A stretch of DNA of 64,000 bases from Fragilaria crotonensis (Eukaryota; Bacillariophyta; Fragilariophyceae; Fragilariales; Fragilariaceae). Each line of letters opens with the position of its first letter. The stretch's first letter is position 1. A program made the position numbers and the translations under genes. This document shows, in pieces, positions 11,447-22,906 of this stretch. The stretch spans positions 1 to 64,000 of the forward strand of contig JAKSYS010000112.1 of the NCBI GenBank assembly GCA_022925895.1, read 5' to 3'. The notes under the pieces were generated by a model. The model had not been told where the DNA came from, did no database searches, and saw nothing but the letters and a program-made list of their open reading frames with translations.

Positions 11447-12323
11447 GGTGCAGAAAACAATGTCGACCTGGTCGTCACTCTTGCCTATGACGAGGACTAC
11501 AGTAGTATTGATTTTCGTAGAACCAACCTCCAGCAAAGATGAAATCCTGGCGCGGGGAGCCCCACTACCAGGTACAATAAGGACTTACTGGAGTACCAGG
11601 TGCTACTATACTGGTACTATCATTCGTTTTGTTGGAGTTTGCTGATGTTATATGCGTTAACATGTGCTGATGATGTTTTTAATGTGATGATGATTTTATA
11701 TTTTGTATACATACACTGCGTATGATAGAAGAACCAGGTACCAGGTACTGTATAAAGAATACTGATACTCAAGCTACACGTAGCATACTGTACTCCTAGG
11801 AATCCGAGCTAATCGTTCTTTTCTGCGACGGTCCGCTCTTTTTAGCATATATATATTTATACATACGCATAGATCCAAGACATAAGTGAGAAGTGAGTCT
11901 GCCGATCCGCCCAATTGCTGGACGACAACCTCTGTCGGTAGACTATGCACTATGCATACTCCGTGCTGTCCTTCAATATAGTGCACAGGTGTGGATGGAC
12001 GTATTTATAATCTTGCAAATGCCTGGTTTAACCTCTATTTCAGACTCAACTCAGTATGATGAGTATTCAGTATCATTGCTGCTAGGACCGAGGCGCGAGT
12101 ACAACTCATTAAGTTGTCTACTACAGGTGGATATTCTGGAGACAGACCATGCAGTGCATACAATTCTCTCCCATGGCGATTTGGAGAGGCTCTCACAGAC
12201 CAAGGTTCGCAATTGTCGCGAGACTACAGTTCTATTGTGTCCCCTAACGGCTCTGCCAGCTTCAGTGCTCGCTTGGCGCATAAATACGCCCTGATCATGC
12301 TGCGCCATGGTAAACAACACAAG
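11447..12323. other. Intergenic, GTAC-word-rich
   Basis: Between the 5' end of the claspin-like gene and the 3' end of the glycosyltransferase gene. It holds repeated short palindromic words (GGTACC, CCAGGTAC, AGTACTGG) especially at 11560-11800 and AT-rich tracts around 11660-11710 and 11840-11870. No coding feature is supported. Confidence 0.5.
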
Positions 12324-13793
12324 CTACACATTTTTCTTAGCTACCGTTCGAAATAGATGCGGGAAGTCTTGCTTCCCGAATCGCGCCACGAAACTCATGC
12401 TGACTGCATGCAGACGATGACACACATGGGATTCAGCGGTGCATAGGGCCTGGCCTTCATTCTTGCAATTCCCTTCCGGCTTGCTATATTGGTAGCCTAG
12501 TGTTTGTTCGATCCTCGTATACTCATTGGATTTGTAAAAGGATGAACTTTGTTCGGAGATGCCATAGTAGTTGATGAAGTAACCGAGTGCCCAGTCGCCG
12601 TGTATGCAATAACCAGGATTCTTCCATCGCTTGTAATCGGCAAAGGGGAAATATAGCCGCATGAGCCGCCATGAGGTCGGTTATGCTCATACCGTTCTTC
12701 CACGCAAAACCTTCACCAATTAAGTTTTCTTTGAGTTGCATACACACCTTGGTTTCCCAGACATCATCCTTTCTTGGATGATCGCAGTCGACCGGTCGGA
12801 TCCACTTCTCAAGTGACGCCTTGCTCAGAATCAATCCGAACCCACCGTAGGGATAATCAAAGGCAATCTCGGCAATTGGCATGCGCACTAAACACCCGGC
12901 ATCCGCAGTCGCCCGCAACGGATCCTTCTGTTCCAGATAGGGATACATCTTAATCATGTTGTAGTACGTATCGTCGTCTTGCACAAGCAAAAAGTCCGGA
13001 AGCGTAAAAGTCGATCCCTGTTGAGCCAGTTCCTGTCGATAGAAGCGCCCCACTTTGCCTACTGCGTGCGCGAATCTTGTCAGGGCGCACATCCATCCTG
13101 GAGTCTTCCGAAAGCGGACCATGAAATCCCCCCTCGCACGAAGCGATTGCGCAAAAACTTGACTCGCCGGTCCGCTCGTCGCCAGGCCTTACCCGAACAG
13201 TATTCACTGATTTTCTGCATGTCATCGATTGTAATATTGGTTGAACATGTCGGATCAGCATCATCCAGTTCGGTGGCGCCAAAGAAGTAACGGATCGAAT
13301 GGTGACTGCCCCACGTTTTCACCTGACCTTCAAGCGTGACGAGTGAAGATTCGGTGGCGACAGAAATTGTGTCGATGGCGAGTGGCAAGGTGGTATTAAG
13401 AAATTGCGGTCTCGTCTTTCCATCGATTTTTTGACCTCGATACCAAATGTGTTGCATCAGGCTATTGGAGTCGTGGAGGTTGGGGTTCATGGGTCCGTCA
13501 CCTGGTAGCAGATACTGCAGCGTAGCATGGTCGACTGGTTTCGCCTTTTCAGCGACAATTCGATCCACTTCCAGCTGCGCTTGCTCCTTTGGAACTTGAA
13601 TGAGCTCCTCCTTGTGTTTTCTCTGGATGTCTGGCAATGCGACGTCCGGTTGTTCGGATTCCGTCGAAAGCAATAGTATGAATGTGAATGCTAACGCGAT
13701 GATCAGAGGAGTCAAGACACCCCCCTGCCGTTTCAACTCCTTATTCAGAACCCTCGACTCCTGAGGTTTTGCTGGGTTTATTCGTCGCCTCAT
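12324..13793 (-). CDS. Fringe-like (GT31-type) Golgi glycosyltransferase, frame-interrupted
   Basis: Type II membrane glycosyltransferase. The start at 13793 gives a short basic tail (MRRRINPAKPQESR) and one membrane anchor (LTPLIIALAFTFILLLST), then a lumenal stem. The catalytic part shows TPGWMCALTRFAHAVGK, the metal-binding DxD signature in LPDFLLVQDDDTYYNM, and YPYGGFGLILSKASLEKW, the glycine-rich block typical of Fringe/beta-1,3-glycosyltransferases. A C-terminal block has WKNPGYCIHGDWALGYFINY. The reading needs two shifts: one in a six-G run near 13126 and one near 12665. All motifs on either side are intact, so sequencing error is likely. Donor and acceptor sugars cannot be predicted. 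Confidence 0.72.
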
Positions 13794-14954
13794 GATAATT
13801 ATGTGAGGATGTATTCGATGAGCCGCTCAATTGACCTTCCTTTAGGACGATTGCACCTTCATGCTGGACATCTATATTTGATTGTATGTGTGATTTGTGA
13901 TATGTGATATGTGATATGGGATATGCATATGGGATATTGGATACACGAGTACAACTAGCAAGTACCGGGACCTGCATGCGCCTACGAGGCTACGAGTCCT
14001 TCATTATCATAGTTGGGTACAGTACGCGGTCATCCTGTTCCCGCTCGTGACTAAACTGTGCCTCCGCGTCTTTTAATGCGTTTTTGGTTTAAGAACTTTA
14101 AACTTTAAACCCAGACCCACCGTCCACCGTATATCATACATGCATACGAGTACAGTACATACAATGATATATATACATACTAAATACTCCTCTACCGGTA
14201 GTAAATCATAAGATACTCTGGTACTCGAGTACTACCGGTACCTGGTAGCCGGTAGTAGTACTTCGTATTATGCTGCCGCTTGATAGCTTGATGTCATCAC
14301 AGAACGAGGGAGCATTTCGTATTACCACGTAAACCAGTACTGCTACCAGAACTCCTTGTGTACGAGTACAACTGTCTACTGCCAAGAGCAATGGATCGAC
14401 CAACACACGAGATCGTATTCGTTCCAATTTCTCCTGTATCATACGAATACGTGTGCAGATTTTATGCATTGCCTATATACTCTTGCACATACAATATATA
14501 TATAATATGCTTATTAATGTGCAAAAATTCAAGGACTTGTCCTTTTGCGTCCGTGTCTTGGGTGGAAGCTGACGTCACCTCTGTACTTATGTAGCCGGGA
14601 GTAACGCGCTGCTGGTATCATACCAGGCATACCAGGTACGACGAATCACGTATCAATATGACACAATCGTTGGGTACAAGTACTCCGAGTACATTGTACG
14701 GTACTAGCTATCTAGGAGAAGTGGATAGTACTTCGAAGACCGAGTAAACAAAAAGCAATATATCAGTATGCAAGTATGATATGACATACTCGGAGTACAT
14801 ATCATACAACTAGATGCTGGTACTCCCATAGCATGCAATCCAGTACCAGTACCGATCATGTTCGTAGACCGGAGACCGTCGGCGACCTCATTTCTTTCGA
14901 GTTCCATTTTTTAGCATATTTGTCAATTCGTCCGCCTCCTTCACGATATTAGTC
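13794..14954. other. Intergenic, simple and palindromic repeats
   Basis: Contains a TGTGATATGTGATATGGGATATG stretch at 13885-13945 (degenerate TGATATG tandem words) and a dense cluster of GTAC/ACCGGT palindromes at 14140-14270 and 14590-14870. The tract probably holds the divergent promoters of the flanking genes, but no motif is distinctive enough to call. Confidence 0.5.
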
Positions 14955-15276
14955 ATGCGATCGCAAGCAGTTCGTTCATTCCTCCAGACTTCAACCAAAC
15001 GAAGGATTCTAGCGATCCGATGCTTCTCTGAGGATGGCGGCAGTCTGCATTCCAAAGAGTAAGTAGTGGCGCGCTTCCAACGACGGTTTGAAACATCGAG
15101 TTTCTAACAAAGAATATGCGCAAATTCACAGTATTGCGTTCAAACCTGCAGAGTCGGGATGGGGTGCAGGAAGGAAATATGAGCAAAACTATGACAACAT
15201 ATTTGGGAAGAAGAAGAAAGAAGAATTGCCAAAAGGAGAAGCAAGGCCGACCGGGACTGATGTGACGGATAATTGA
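14955..15276 (+). CDS. Small mitochondrial protein, two exons, unknown
   Basis: An 82-residue protein is obtained by joining exon 1 (14955-15058) and exon 2 (15132-15276) across a 73-bp intron with a consensus donor GTAAGT and acceptor CACAG. Exon 1 alone encodes a textbook mitochondrial presequence: no acidic residue in the first 25, with Arg, Ser, Leu spaced as an amphipathic helix (MRSQAVRSFLQTSTKRRILA). Exon 2 gives a compact motif GWGAGRKYEQNYDNIFGKKK and a charged tail ending at the stop. The phase is exact at the junction (GA|T, Asp). I do not recognise the family; a small respiratory-complex or assembly factor would fit the size and targeting but is inference. Confidence 0.6.
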
Positions 15277-15981
15277 GGCGAACATCGAGATGCCAGGGAA
15301 GATGCGAGTACAGTACGGAGTACTATGGCGTTAGAGACATACTAGCCTATCCTCGATCAGGTGAGAGGTTCCACTCCAAGCGAACAGTGACCGTATCCTC
15401 TTGCTCATTGCCAATGTTCAATGTTTTGGAATAAGACATAAAAATGTTTTATGGTTGTGTACAAGAGAATCCTGAGTAGATTGCACCAAGGCTAACGAAC
15501 ATATTATCGTGGATAGGCGGAAAGGAGTCCTTGCTCGCATGATGTGCATCAATCTATCGATTGAAATGTTACATGATGACACGGCAGATTCGTGTTGTTC
15601 TATTTTCCGCTCCGTCGTCGACTGTGTTCGTCATGCGACCGATCGAAAGTTGTAGACAGACGTTTCATGGTTTCAGAATAAAAGTCATCCAGTCATCCAG
15701 AATGACCCAGAGACAAAAAGTGCGGCGAAGGTCGGAAGTCGGAAGTCAAAAGTTGTGCTCCGCGCGTACGAGAATTGGACTTATGTAGCCGTAACACGTG
15801 CGTCGCACATGTAAAACAGAATCGTTGAGACGAAGCATATGCATTTCATATACACTCACCGTTGTTTGAACGCCTAACAATCAGGCCGAGAGCAACAGGT
15901 ATCAACTTAATCGCAACAAACCCTGAAAGCGGCACTAAGCATTTGTACCTGCTCTGTACACACTCGCCATATAAGTGGAGG
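15277..15981. other. Intergenic, no gene seen
   Basis: Lies between the small mitochondrial gene and the MORN gene, and presumably carries the MORN promoter. The MORN reading frame is open back to 15862, but the Met at 15982 starts the more typical sequence. The words CAGTCATCCAGTCATCCAG and GTCGGAAGTCGGAAGTC near 15690-15745 are short direct duplications. Nothing else stands out. Confidence 0.45.
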
Positions 15982-18603
15982 ATGGAGGCCTTGGCTAACG
16001 ATTCTAACTTTGAGCTGCATGCGTTGTCGCTTAAGCCAGATTACGATCCATCGACAAATAGCTTCATCGCCACAAGCACTGATGGTGTGCCCGTCCGACA
16101 AGTATTTGAGAAGAAGCTTCCAGCTCGCGATGCTCAAGGCAATATGACCAATCGATTCGACCTTTTCACGGGTCTTATTGATGCCATTACAGGCGAGCTC
16201 CTTCATGGCATTCGACGCTATTCCGTGACGGGTGAGTTGTACGAAGGCAAATTTCGAAGCAACGGGGTGCGGCATGGCACCGGTGCGATTGTCAAGAACA
16301 TTTCTCTACCACCACCCCGGGAGGCCATCCGGAATTGTTAGGAGAATTGGCAGGTGCCGATTCTCCCCATTCGAACCTCAGCTTCAAGCAAGCCAACTTT
16401 TTGGAACCTTTTGGAATGACAGACCCAGTTTTGGGACGTTGGTCACGGATTCGTATACGTACCGTGGACACTTTCGGGGAGGTCGATTTCATGGCATCGA
16501 TGGAGAATTAATTCACTCCGATGGATATGTGTACAAGGGTGAGTTTCAAGAAGGACTATATCATGGAATGGGCCGAGAAGTGGACCCTGCAACCGGTGAA
16601 TACCAAGGAGAGTATCGAAACGGAATGAAGCATGGTATGGGGACTTTCAAGGAAGGACCACCAGATGAACAAGAAGAAATTGATGACAAAGGAGAGCTAC
16701 TGCCGGATTTCACCATCGTTCTGGAAGATGACGGTGCGCCGGAGCAGGAGGGTGCAGAGACAAATGAGTGCAGGGACTTTTGTCAAGACGACTGGATTCC
16801 GGCTGTGGAACAGAAAGCGAAGTCTGATTTAGGTGAAGTGAAACGAGAAACCATCACAAAAAGATATGTCTACTCCGGTATATATCACTGCAATTCAAAA
16901 CAAGGCGAAGGTACGGAATGGACTCCAACTGGAGAAGTGTATTCTGGACAGTTTCTGGCAAATCGAAGGCATGGGCATGGATCTCTGAGGATAGTCGAGA
17001 CTGGAATTGTGTTCGAAGGTAAATGGCGCGCAGGAGAGCCCGTGAGTGGCAACGGCTGGAGAATATTGTATCCATCTGGAGATATCTATTGTGGACATGT
17101 TGCGAATTACGAACCTCATGGTTACGGAATCTACCAACACGCGTCTGGGGAAGTTTATGCTGGTGATTGGATGAATGGAAGTCGTCATGGCAACGGAATC
17201 CGTTCCGATCCAAATGGAACCGAATTTTCTGGAAAATGGAAGGACGACAAGATTGTCACCATAAAGCGCCTGGAACAGACTGATGGGACTCTCAGCGAAA
17301 TCGCTGAGACCTTACGCATCACTGATAAAGACACCAACCAGCAAGCTGGAGATGTAACCGAGGAAGACAAGGGCTCGGCTGACGGTAGTAAACACGAAAA
17401 GCAGCTGGCATTTTTAAAACAGGCCATGGCAAAATCTATTGAGACCTCACTGCAGATCATCGCCGCAAAGACAGATGATGTTGTTGAAGATTTTGAATCC
17501 TTTACTGAATCCGCCCCACAAACGCGACGACGGACAAGAAAGAAGGACGAAGGAGCAAGCAAAGCTAGGGCAAAGGCAGAATTGCACACATACGCCAACG
17601 GAGACACATATCTCGGCGCTCTCGATCCAGAAACCTTCCAACGAACTGGCTACGGGGTGTATGTTTCAAAATCTACTGGCTGCTCGTACACTGGTGTATT
17701 CAAGAACAACAAGCGACACGGCTTTGGAATTCTCATTCATTCGCAGTTCGGAAAGTTTGCTGGCGATTTCTACGAAGACAAGAAGCATGGTGAAGGCACT
17801 TTGATCCTCAGCGATGCATCATCATATCACGGTGGGTTCTCGAACGGAGCATTTGATGGAAAAGGTACACTTTGTGAACGCGATGGAACGGTATACGTTG
17901 GCGAATGGAGAGCTGGGCTTCGGCATGGAGAGGGAATGGAAACAATGAGCGATGGTCGAGTTTACAAAGGAACTTTCAAGAATGGGAAGCGTGAAGGTAA
18001 TGGAACTCTCCTAGAAAAGTCAGCCGGCAAAATCATATATCGTGGAAAATGGCGAGATGGCAAATACCATGGAGAGGGGACCCTGATCGAGAGGAGGGAT
18101 GTCCCTTCGTCGCGTCAAGTTCATATCGTCCGCTGGGAAGGCGAATTCGCCGCGGGCAAGAAGCATGGGTATGGTGTCTTGACGAATGAGACGGACAACT
18201 CGAATGGAAGGGCGTATGGAGTCATGACATCCCAGCTAGCGGGAAGTGGAGAGTCAAATATGCCAATGGCGGAGTCTACGTCGGCCACTGTCACGTTATA
18301 GACGACCGCCAACCTTCCGGTGATAAAATTGTGGCTGTGCCAGAGGATTCGGCACCTTTCAGTACCCCAACGGTGATGTGTATGTGGGGACCTTCGAATA
18401 TGGCATTCGTAACGGGGTTGGAACATGTAAATTCGCCTCAGGAGAGCAATGGGAGGGCGTGGACGAACGACCACATGGATAAACGCGGCTCAGGTGTGTT
18501 GACATTAGCTGATGGCACTGTCCATGAGTTCAAGGGCACCAAATTATCAGTTGTTGACCCTTTCTTTGCAGGAGAAGTTGAAGTTCCCAACTCCATGATG
18601 TAG
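15982..18603 (+). CDS. MORN-repeat protein (about 870 residues, frame-interrupted)
   Basis: Tandem MORN repeats, the 23-residue Tyr/Gly hairpins (YxGxFxxGxxHGxG) that bind lipids or act as scaffolds. At least 14 are visible, for example GELYEGKFRSNGVRHGTG, YTYRGHFRGGRFHGIDG, YVYKGEFQEGLYHGMG and TVYVGEWRAGLRHGEG. A charged linker (residues about 440-510; RRRTRKKDEGASKARAK) splits the repeats into two blocks. The main frame 16440-18240 is clean. The start (15982-16300), a bridge (16305-16435) and the tail (18240-18603) lie in other frames; each break is one base and the MORN consensus resumes immediately, ending at the stop 18601-18603. No kinase or SET domain is attached, so the partner is unknown. 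Confidence 0.85.
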
Positions 18604-19062
18604 CAAAACATTCTGGCCGTCGAGCCCAGATGACAAACACAGATCAGCGATGGCATCGACTACCTTATTGTTGTATACTCCCGAAGAATGTTTTGAAGCT
18701 TTACAATACCCCACCGATGGCATACCAACATGACTACCAGTAGTAAACCCACAAATCTGTGCCAATCTGCAAGCCGCGATCAACAGTAGGACTGAAAAGG
18801 GACCGTCTACCTTAGCTCGTCCCTGACTGCGATCGAGGCTAGGTCATAACCGCCTTCATCAAGTGTGCAGATGTCTACCGAGGACGCACTTTCATTTCCA
18901 ATTAATACAGATCCACATTAAAATCGACGTCTGATTTGATACCTTTGACAGTCCTTAGAACCCTACGGTGCTTCCCTACTAAATGATTCCTACGGTACAC
19001 ACAGGCCCTTTCAATAATGCTATCATAGTTTACACTCGATCCACGCACAACGAGAAAGCTGC
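18604..19062. other. Intergenic between convergent genes
   Basis: Holds the 3' ends of the MORN gene (+) and the aldo/keto reductase gene (-). No ORF of note, repeat or RNA is seen. Confidence 0.5.
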
Positions 19063-20218
19063 CTAGTCAAATATTGCGCCAGCAGGTCCCCACCAGTCTT
19101 CATGACAACAATTCCGTGAGCCAAGAGCGAAGCAAAGCTGTCAGAACTCATCCAAGAAATGCACTTACCTTCTGGTCGAAAGAATCGATAGTTGCGATTC
19201 AGTTTATCAATCTTCTTGATATCAGACGGTTTAAGTTTGATATACTCCGCATTCAGGTTTTCTTTCAAGTGCTCTTCTGACGTGCCCTTGACAACGACAG
19301 TCGTTCCTCGTTGCAAAGCCCACGCGATCGCAACCTGAGCCGGCGTTGCAGCATTAGAAACTTCCTGCACCGCGTCCAACACCGACGGTTCGCCGTTTTC
19401 TTTGAAACCAGGCGACCCCAGCGGCGCATATGCCTGTACTTGGATGCCGCTTTGCAAGCAGTGCTTGACAAGGTTGTTCTGTTGCAAGAAGGGATGCATT
19501 TCTACCTGGTTAATTGCTGGTCGCACTCGTAAATCATTCGCCAGTAGCTCGTTGAGGAGCGCAATGGGAACATTTGACAGACCAATATGTTTGACTAACC
19601 CCTTCTTGACCAAAGCTTCCATTCCTCGCCAGGTTTCCAAGAGACTAACCGTTGGGTCAATGTTTCTGCCACCGTCCGAATTGTCGATGTCTTCATTAGC
19701 AAAGCCACGATGATTGGGATAAATTGGAACGTACTTGAAGGCGACCGGCCAGTGCACAAGATAGAGATCAAGGTAATCAAGGCGAAGGTCTGTCAGTGTC
19801 TTTAACAAGGCCAGCTCTACGTGTTGTTGCTTGTGAAAGGGTGAGGGGGAGCTTGCTGACGATGAATAACTCCTCCCGGGCCACAATCTTTTGTTCATTC
19901 AAGACATCCCCGATGACATCTTCATTGAAATAAACGGGTGCGCAGTCTATGCGACGGTATCCAAGTTCAAGGGCCGTAAGAATTGTTGACCTTACGTCCT
20001 TCCTGCTCAGCATAAAGGTCCCTAGTCCGATTTTGGGCATCGACACGTTGATTGGAGGTCCACTTTTTACGTACGACGCGATTTCAGCGAACCATCCCAA
20101 ATGCTGAAGACATGAACAGCGAAAGGAAGACGCCAGATACCATAAACAGGCACACAATCACTAGGTTGGCAGGTAAAATCGGGCGCTCCACTTCCTTGGG
20201 TTTGCGAACCTGCACCAT
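19063..20218 (-). CDS. Membrane-anchored aldo/keto reductase
   Basis: NADPH-dependent aldo/keto reductase fold. The catalytic tetrad is visible: Asp and Tyr in RRIDCAPVYFNE, Lys in FIVSKL, His in LYLVHWP. Further family blocks are MPKIGLGTF, HIGLSNV, PAINQVEMHPFLQQ and WALQRGTTVVVKGTS. The last exon joins RPE to DWWGPAGAIFD across a 71-bp intron (19098-19168, donor GTAAGT, acceptor GAAG), giving the usual C-terminus and the stop at 19063. The Met at 20218 begins a cytosolic basic stretch and a hydrophobic helix (LVIVCLFMVSGVFLSLFM), so the enzyme looks membrane-anchored or ER-targeted, unlike most soluble members. Single-base shifts are needed near 20097 (TTTGGGA) and 19845 (a five-C run). 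Confidence 0.85.
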
Positions 20219-20900
20219 CGCACAATTCCGGTTGGTACCTGTTGTATCCAGAAGATTTCTTAGGTCAAGTCCTTGTTGTTGTTTGTCCTCGTATCATATG
20301 TGTGTATGTATGACACAGCCACTGCTGACTTGGTACTGTACCAGGTACCAGGTATGCCAGATGCCTGGTATGTATCATACTCGGGGTACGACGTACAGTA
20401 CCACCTGTACGCAATGGCACGAGTACTCGGATAATTCTTTCCCCTTATGTCATACAGGTACTTGTACGCGGATACTGTATTCCCATATGCATGTAAATTG
20501 TAAATTGCAGTACTGCGGTACTATTTGTGCATGCTACGACGTACGCAGTATGTTGAACCACGTTGCATGAGCAATGAGCACGTCTCGTCGCTCTTTTCAT
20601 AGCTACCAGTACATAGTAGGTACAGTATCAGGTATCAGTTCCAGTAAATAGCGGAGCTACAGTACAGTACCAGGTTCATTGCAGTATGTCATATGCATGC
20701 AAAGAAGCCCAAAATCTGAAATCTGAATCTTGGATTCTGCGGGGAGACTGGGCAAGATTGGAGTATTTCAGTTCGTAGCAATAGAAAGTGTACGAAATTC
20801 CTTCTCCTTGTGTCGAGGGACATGGGATTAGACCTGGCCTGTGATTACGATGTAACTTTAGTGCGGTAGTAGCAGTAGTGTTGAGGCATGTTCTGACGTT
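20219..20900. other. Intergenic, GTAC-rich palindromic tract
   Basis: From 20320 to 20690 the sequence is packed with GTACC/GGTAC words, such as TACCAGGTACCAGGTATG, and TACTGTAC-type steps. It resembles the other intergenic clusters. No gene, RNA or terminal repeat is supported. Confidence 0.5.
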
Positions 20901-21239
20901 CTAACTATGCATACATACTGGAGTATGCACATTTGGAATTTGGAATGCAACACCTCCCCTGGTAGTGTGGTTTGCCAACTGGGCTGCAGAAGTACTTGCA
21001 CCGGTGGAGCTCGAATACAGCCCATAGACACCCTTGCAGATCACTGCCGGTGTGATTGCACCAAGATGCAACCCTCCCAGTCCCAAACTATCTTAGACTT
21101 GTCAATTCAAGAACCATAAAATCATCGCAATTACCTAGGAATGATGGATCGCTCAAGCTGCACTGAAGATGTATCTCTATCAATGAAGTTGACGGCGGCA
21201 TCAGGAGCTTCAACAGGAGTCAAGATAAAGGTGCCCATA
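20901..21239 (-). CDS. Possible small two-exon gene, unknown
   Basis: Exon 1 (21239-21135) begins MGTFILTPVEAPDAAVNF and ends at a GTAATT donor. Exon 2 (21087-20901) runs GLGGLHLGAITPAVICKGVY to a stop at 20901. The joined reading of about 96 residues is in frame through a 47-bp intron, shorter than the 60-95 bp introns elsewhere here. The exon 2 segment is hydrophobic and glycine-rich. I do not recognise the protein. Support is coding-like composition plus splice consistency only; it could be fortuitous. Confidence 0.3.
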
Positions 21240-21771
21240 GCAACGCGTCAGGTGGAGACAACAAAAAACCAATAAGAGTTCACAGATGAAGACGATTGCG
21301 AAACACGCAGTCGGATCAGTGGCTTAGCACATGGATTCCAAGTTTTCAAAATTCAAAAGCACTGAATGCACTGATACCACACTGGAGACCAGCGAAGTTA
21401 GCACAGAGCGTGCTAAGTACAAAGGGGTCTTGTCAATCCCTCGGAGGCACGGTCGCACTTTTTTGGTTTGTCTCGTCGCGCTTGTGTCGAAAACACGGTC
21501 TGCTCGAGGACCCTCTAAGATGATGATCGGGACCAACACCAGTGCCTACGCAGTGGTGTACTCTCCTATCTCCAACAATCCTTCCATCCTTAATCAGATA
21601 CCGTACTGAGTACCTCAATGGCACTAACTTTACAAGTACAAGCGTGGTTTTCGCCGTCTTTTGAAACAACTCTACCCGGTGTCCATCATCTGGACTTAAG
21701 CACCAGCAACACGTTCTCCGTGTCGGGTGGGTTCGTCTTTCATCTACTGGTAGTCGGACCCAACGCTTTTG
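21240..21771. other. Intergenic, no gene seen
   Basis: Between the possible small gene and the 3' end of the Tic22-like gene. The open frames on both strands are short, overlap each other and lack recognisable motifs. Confidence 0.45.
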
Positions 21772-22500
21772 TTACGCCAGGTAATCTTGTATGTATTTCA
21801 AAGACTTGGACGACGCCACGAATTGAAATGCTGGCGTTTCCGGCACAGTAGCGAGAAGCTGAATGGCCTTTTGCAGGGACAACGTCACCACCTCAAAGTC
21901 GTTCACATCTCCCCCATCCATCTCTACGGCAGAAACCACTGCCGCGTTGGCTTCCTCAAAATCCATAAAGAGCGGCAGCACAGCACCCGAACCATCCTCA
22001 TTCGACTGCATTATCTCCATACACGCGAACAGGGGTACCTGCTGTCCAATTGGGTTCGAACCCGGTGGTGCTCCCGCTTGCATTATAGCGCGCGCACTTG
22101 GAACGATAACCGCCTCATCCTGTGCCCACATCTGAAACGCCTTGCCGAGGGGAAATGGAATCAGGCCGATCCCGTCGATGCCAGTCCCTGCCGTCGCCTT
22201 TTCTAATTCAATCTGAGCGTCGTCCACGTCACAAAAGAAAAATGGCACTGTGTACGTCTGATCCTTCATTTCTACAGAGTAGGCAAGTGGCTTCCCCTCC
22301 TTGTTGGCGCAGGTAAAGATTGGAACTTCATCCAAATCATCCTGAATGGGTCGCCACCCTTCTGATGCGAAAAGATCGTTGGCGTTCGCTGTTAACTGAC
22401 GGACTGGTGACACCGATCTTTTGACTACTATGAAGGCATTGATCGAGGCAGATCCGCAAAGGATAGCTACGGAGAGTGAAAAAACTGTCGACACTTTCAT
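21772..22500 (-). CDS. Tic22-like plastid import protein
   Basis: About 242 residues, no intron. Tic22 proteins sit between the plastid envelope membranes and escort precursor proteins. The core shows the family pattern VPIFTCANKEGKPLAYSVEM, then VPFFFCDVDDAQIELEKA, then a second half with QVPLFACMEIMQSNEDGSG and LPLFMDFEEANAAV. The Met at 22500 starts a cleavable signal peptide (MKVSTVFSLSVAILCGSAS) ending in an INAF motif, the Phe-containing cleavage site that directs proteins into secondary red plastids. The alternative Met at 22515 adds only five residues. The gene is divergent from the small secreted-protein gene at 22907. Confidence 0.82.
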   Translation of the reverse strand: MKVSTVFSLSVAILCGSASINAFIVVKRSVSPVRQLTANANDLFASEGWRPIQDDLDEVPIFTCANKEGKPLAYSVEMKDQTYTVPFFFCDVDDAQIELEKATAGTGIDGIGLIPFPLGKAFQMWAQDEAVIVPSARAIMQAGAPPGSNPIGQQVPLFACMEIMQSNEDGSGAVLPLFMDFEEANAAVVSAVEMDGGDVNDFEVVTLSLQKAIQLLATVPETPAFQFVASSKSLKYIQDYLA

Positions 22501-22906
22501 CGCTGATCTGCACAATGTGTGTTTGGTGTCTTGTCATCTGTTCTCTTGTCGCCCTTTCCGCCCTCTTGTGACGATTAAGAACCTACTGTACATGCACTGT
22601 ACAGTGTACAGGATACTTTCTACCGGTAAACAGGCAGCACAGATTACAGGAGTACCGTTTGCGGCTACTGAAGCTTGCCAGTCCGAACTCCAAATACGAG
22701 TACTGTACGACAAACAACAGTACTCCAGTGACACGAACCAAGATCTCGCCGCAGAAGATCCAAGGTTCGTGTTGTCGTGAAAGTGAGGTTTCTGGTGTGA
22801 CTGGTGTGATCATATTTATGATCTACCACCGCAGAGGCGTCAGGCGCACCTTCTCTTTCATCTCGCCTCTCCACCCGAGGAAAAGATCCAACGAACCATC
22901 TGGTCA
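22501..22906. promoter_or_regulatory. Divergent intergenic region (bidirectional promoter candidate)
   Basis: About 400 bp separates the start codons of the Tic22-like gene (-) and the small secreted-protein gene (+), so it must hold both promoters. It contains ACTGTACATGCACTGTACAGTGTACAG (22585-22611), a cluster of GTAC palindromes. No TATA or initiator element is clear enough to mark. Confidence 0.35.

Noticed and set aside
16850-17650. Minus strand ORFs of 97-140 codons within the MORN gene
   Set aside because: Shadows of the MORN repeats in antisense frames.
22060-22085. tRNA-like GGGTTCGAACCC
   Set aside because: Lies inside the Tic22-like coding region and has no acceptor stem or anticodon arm around it.
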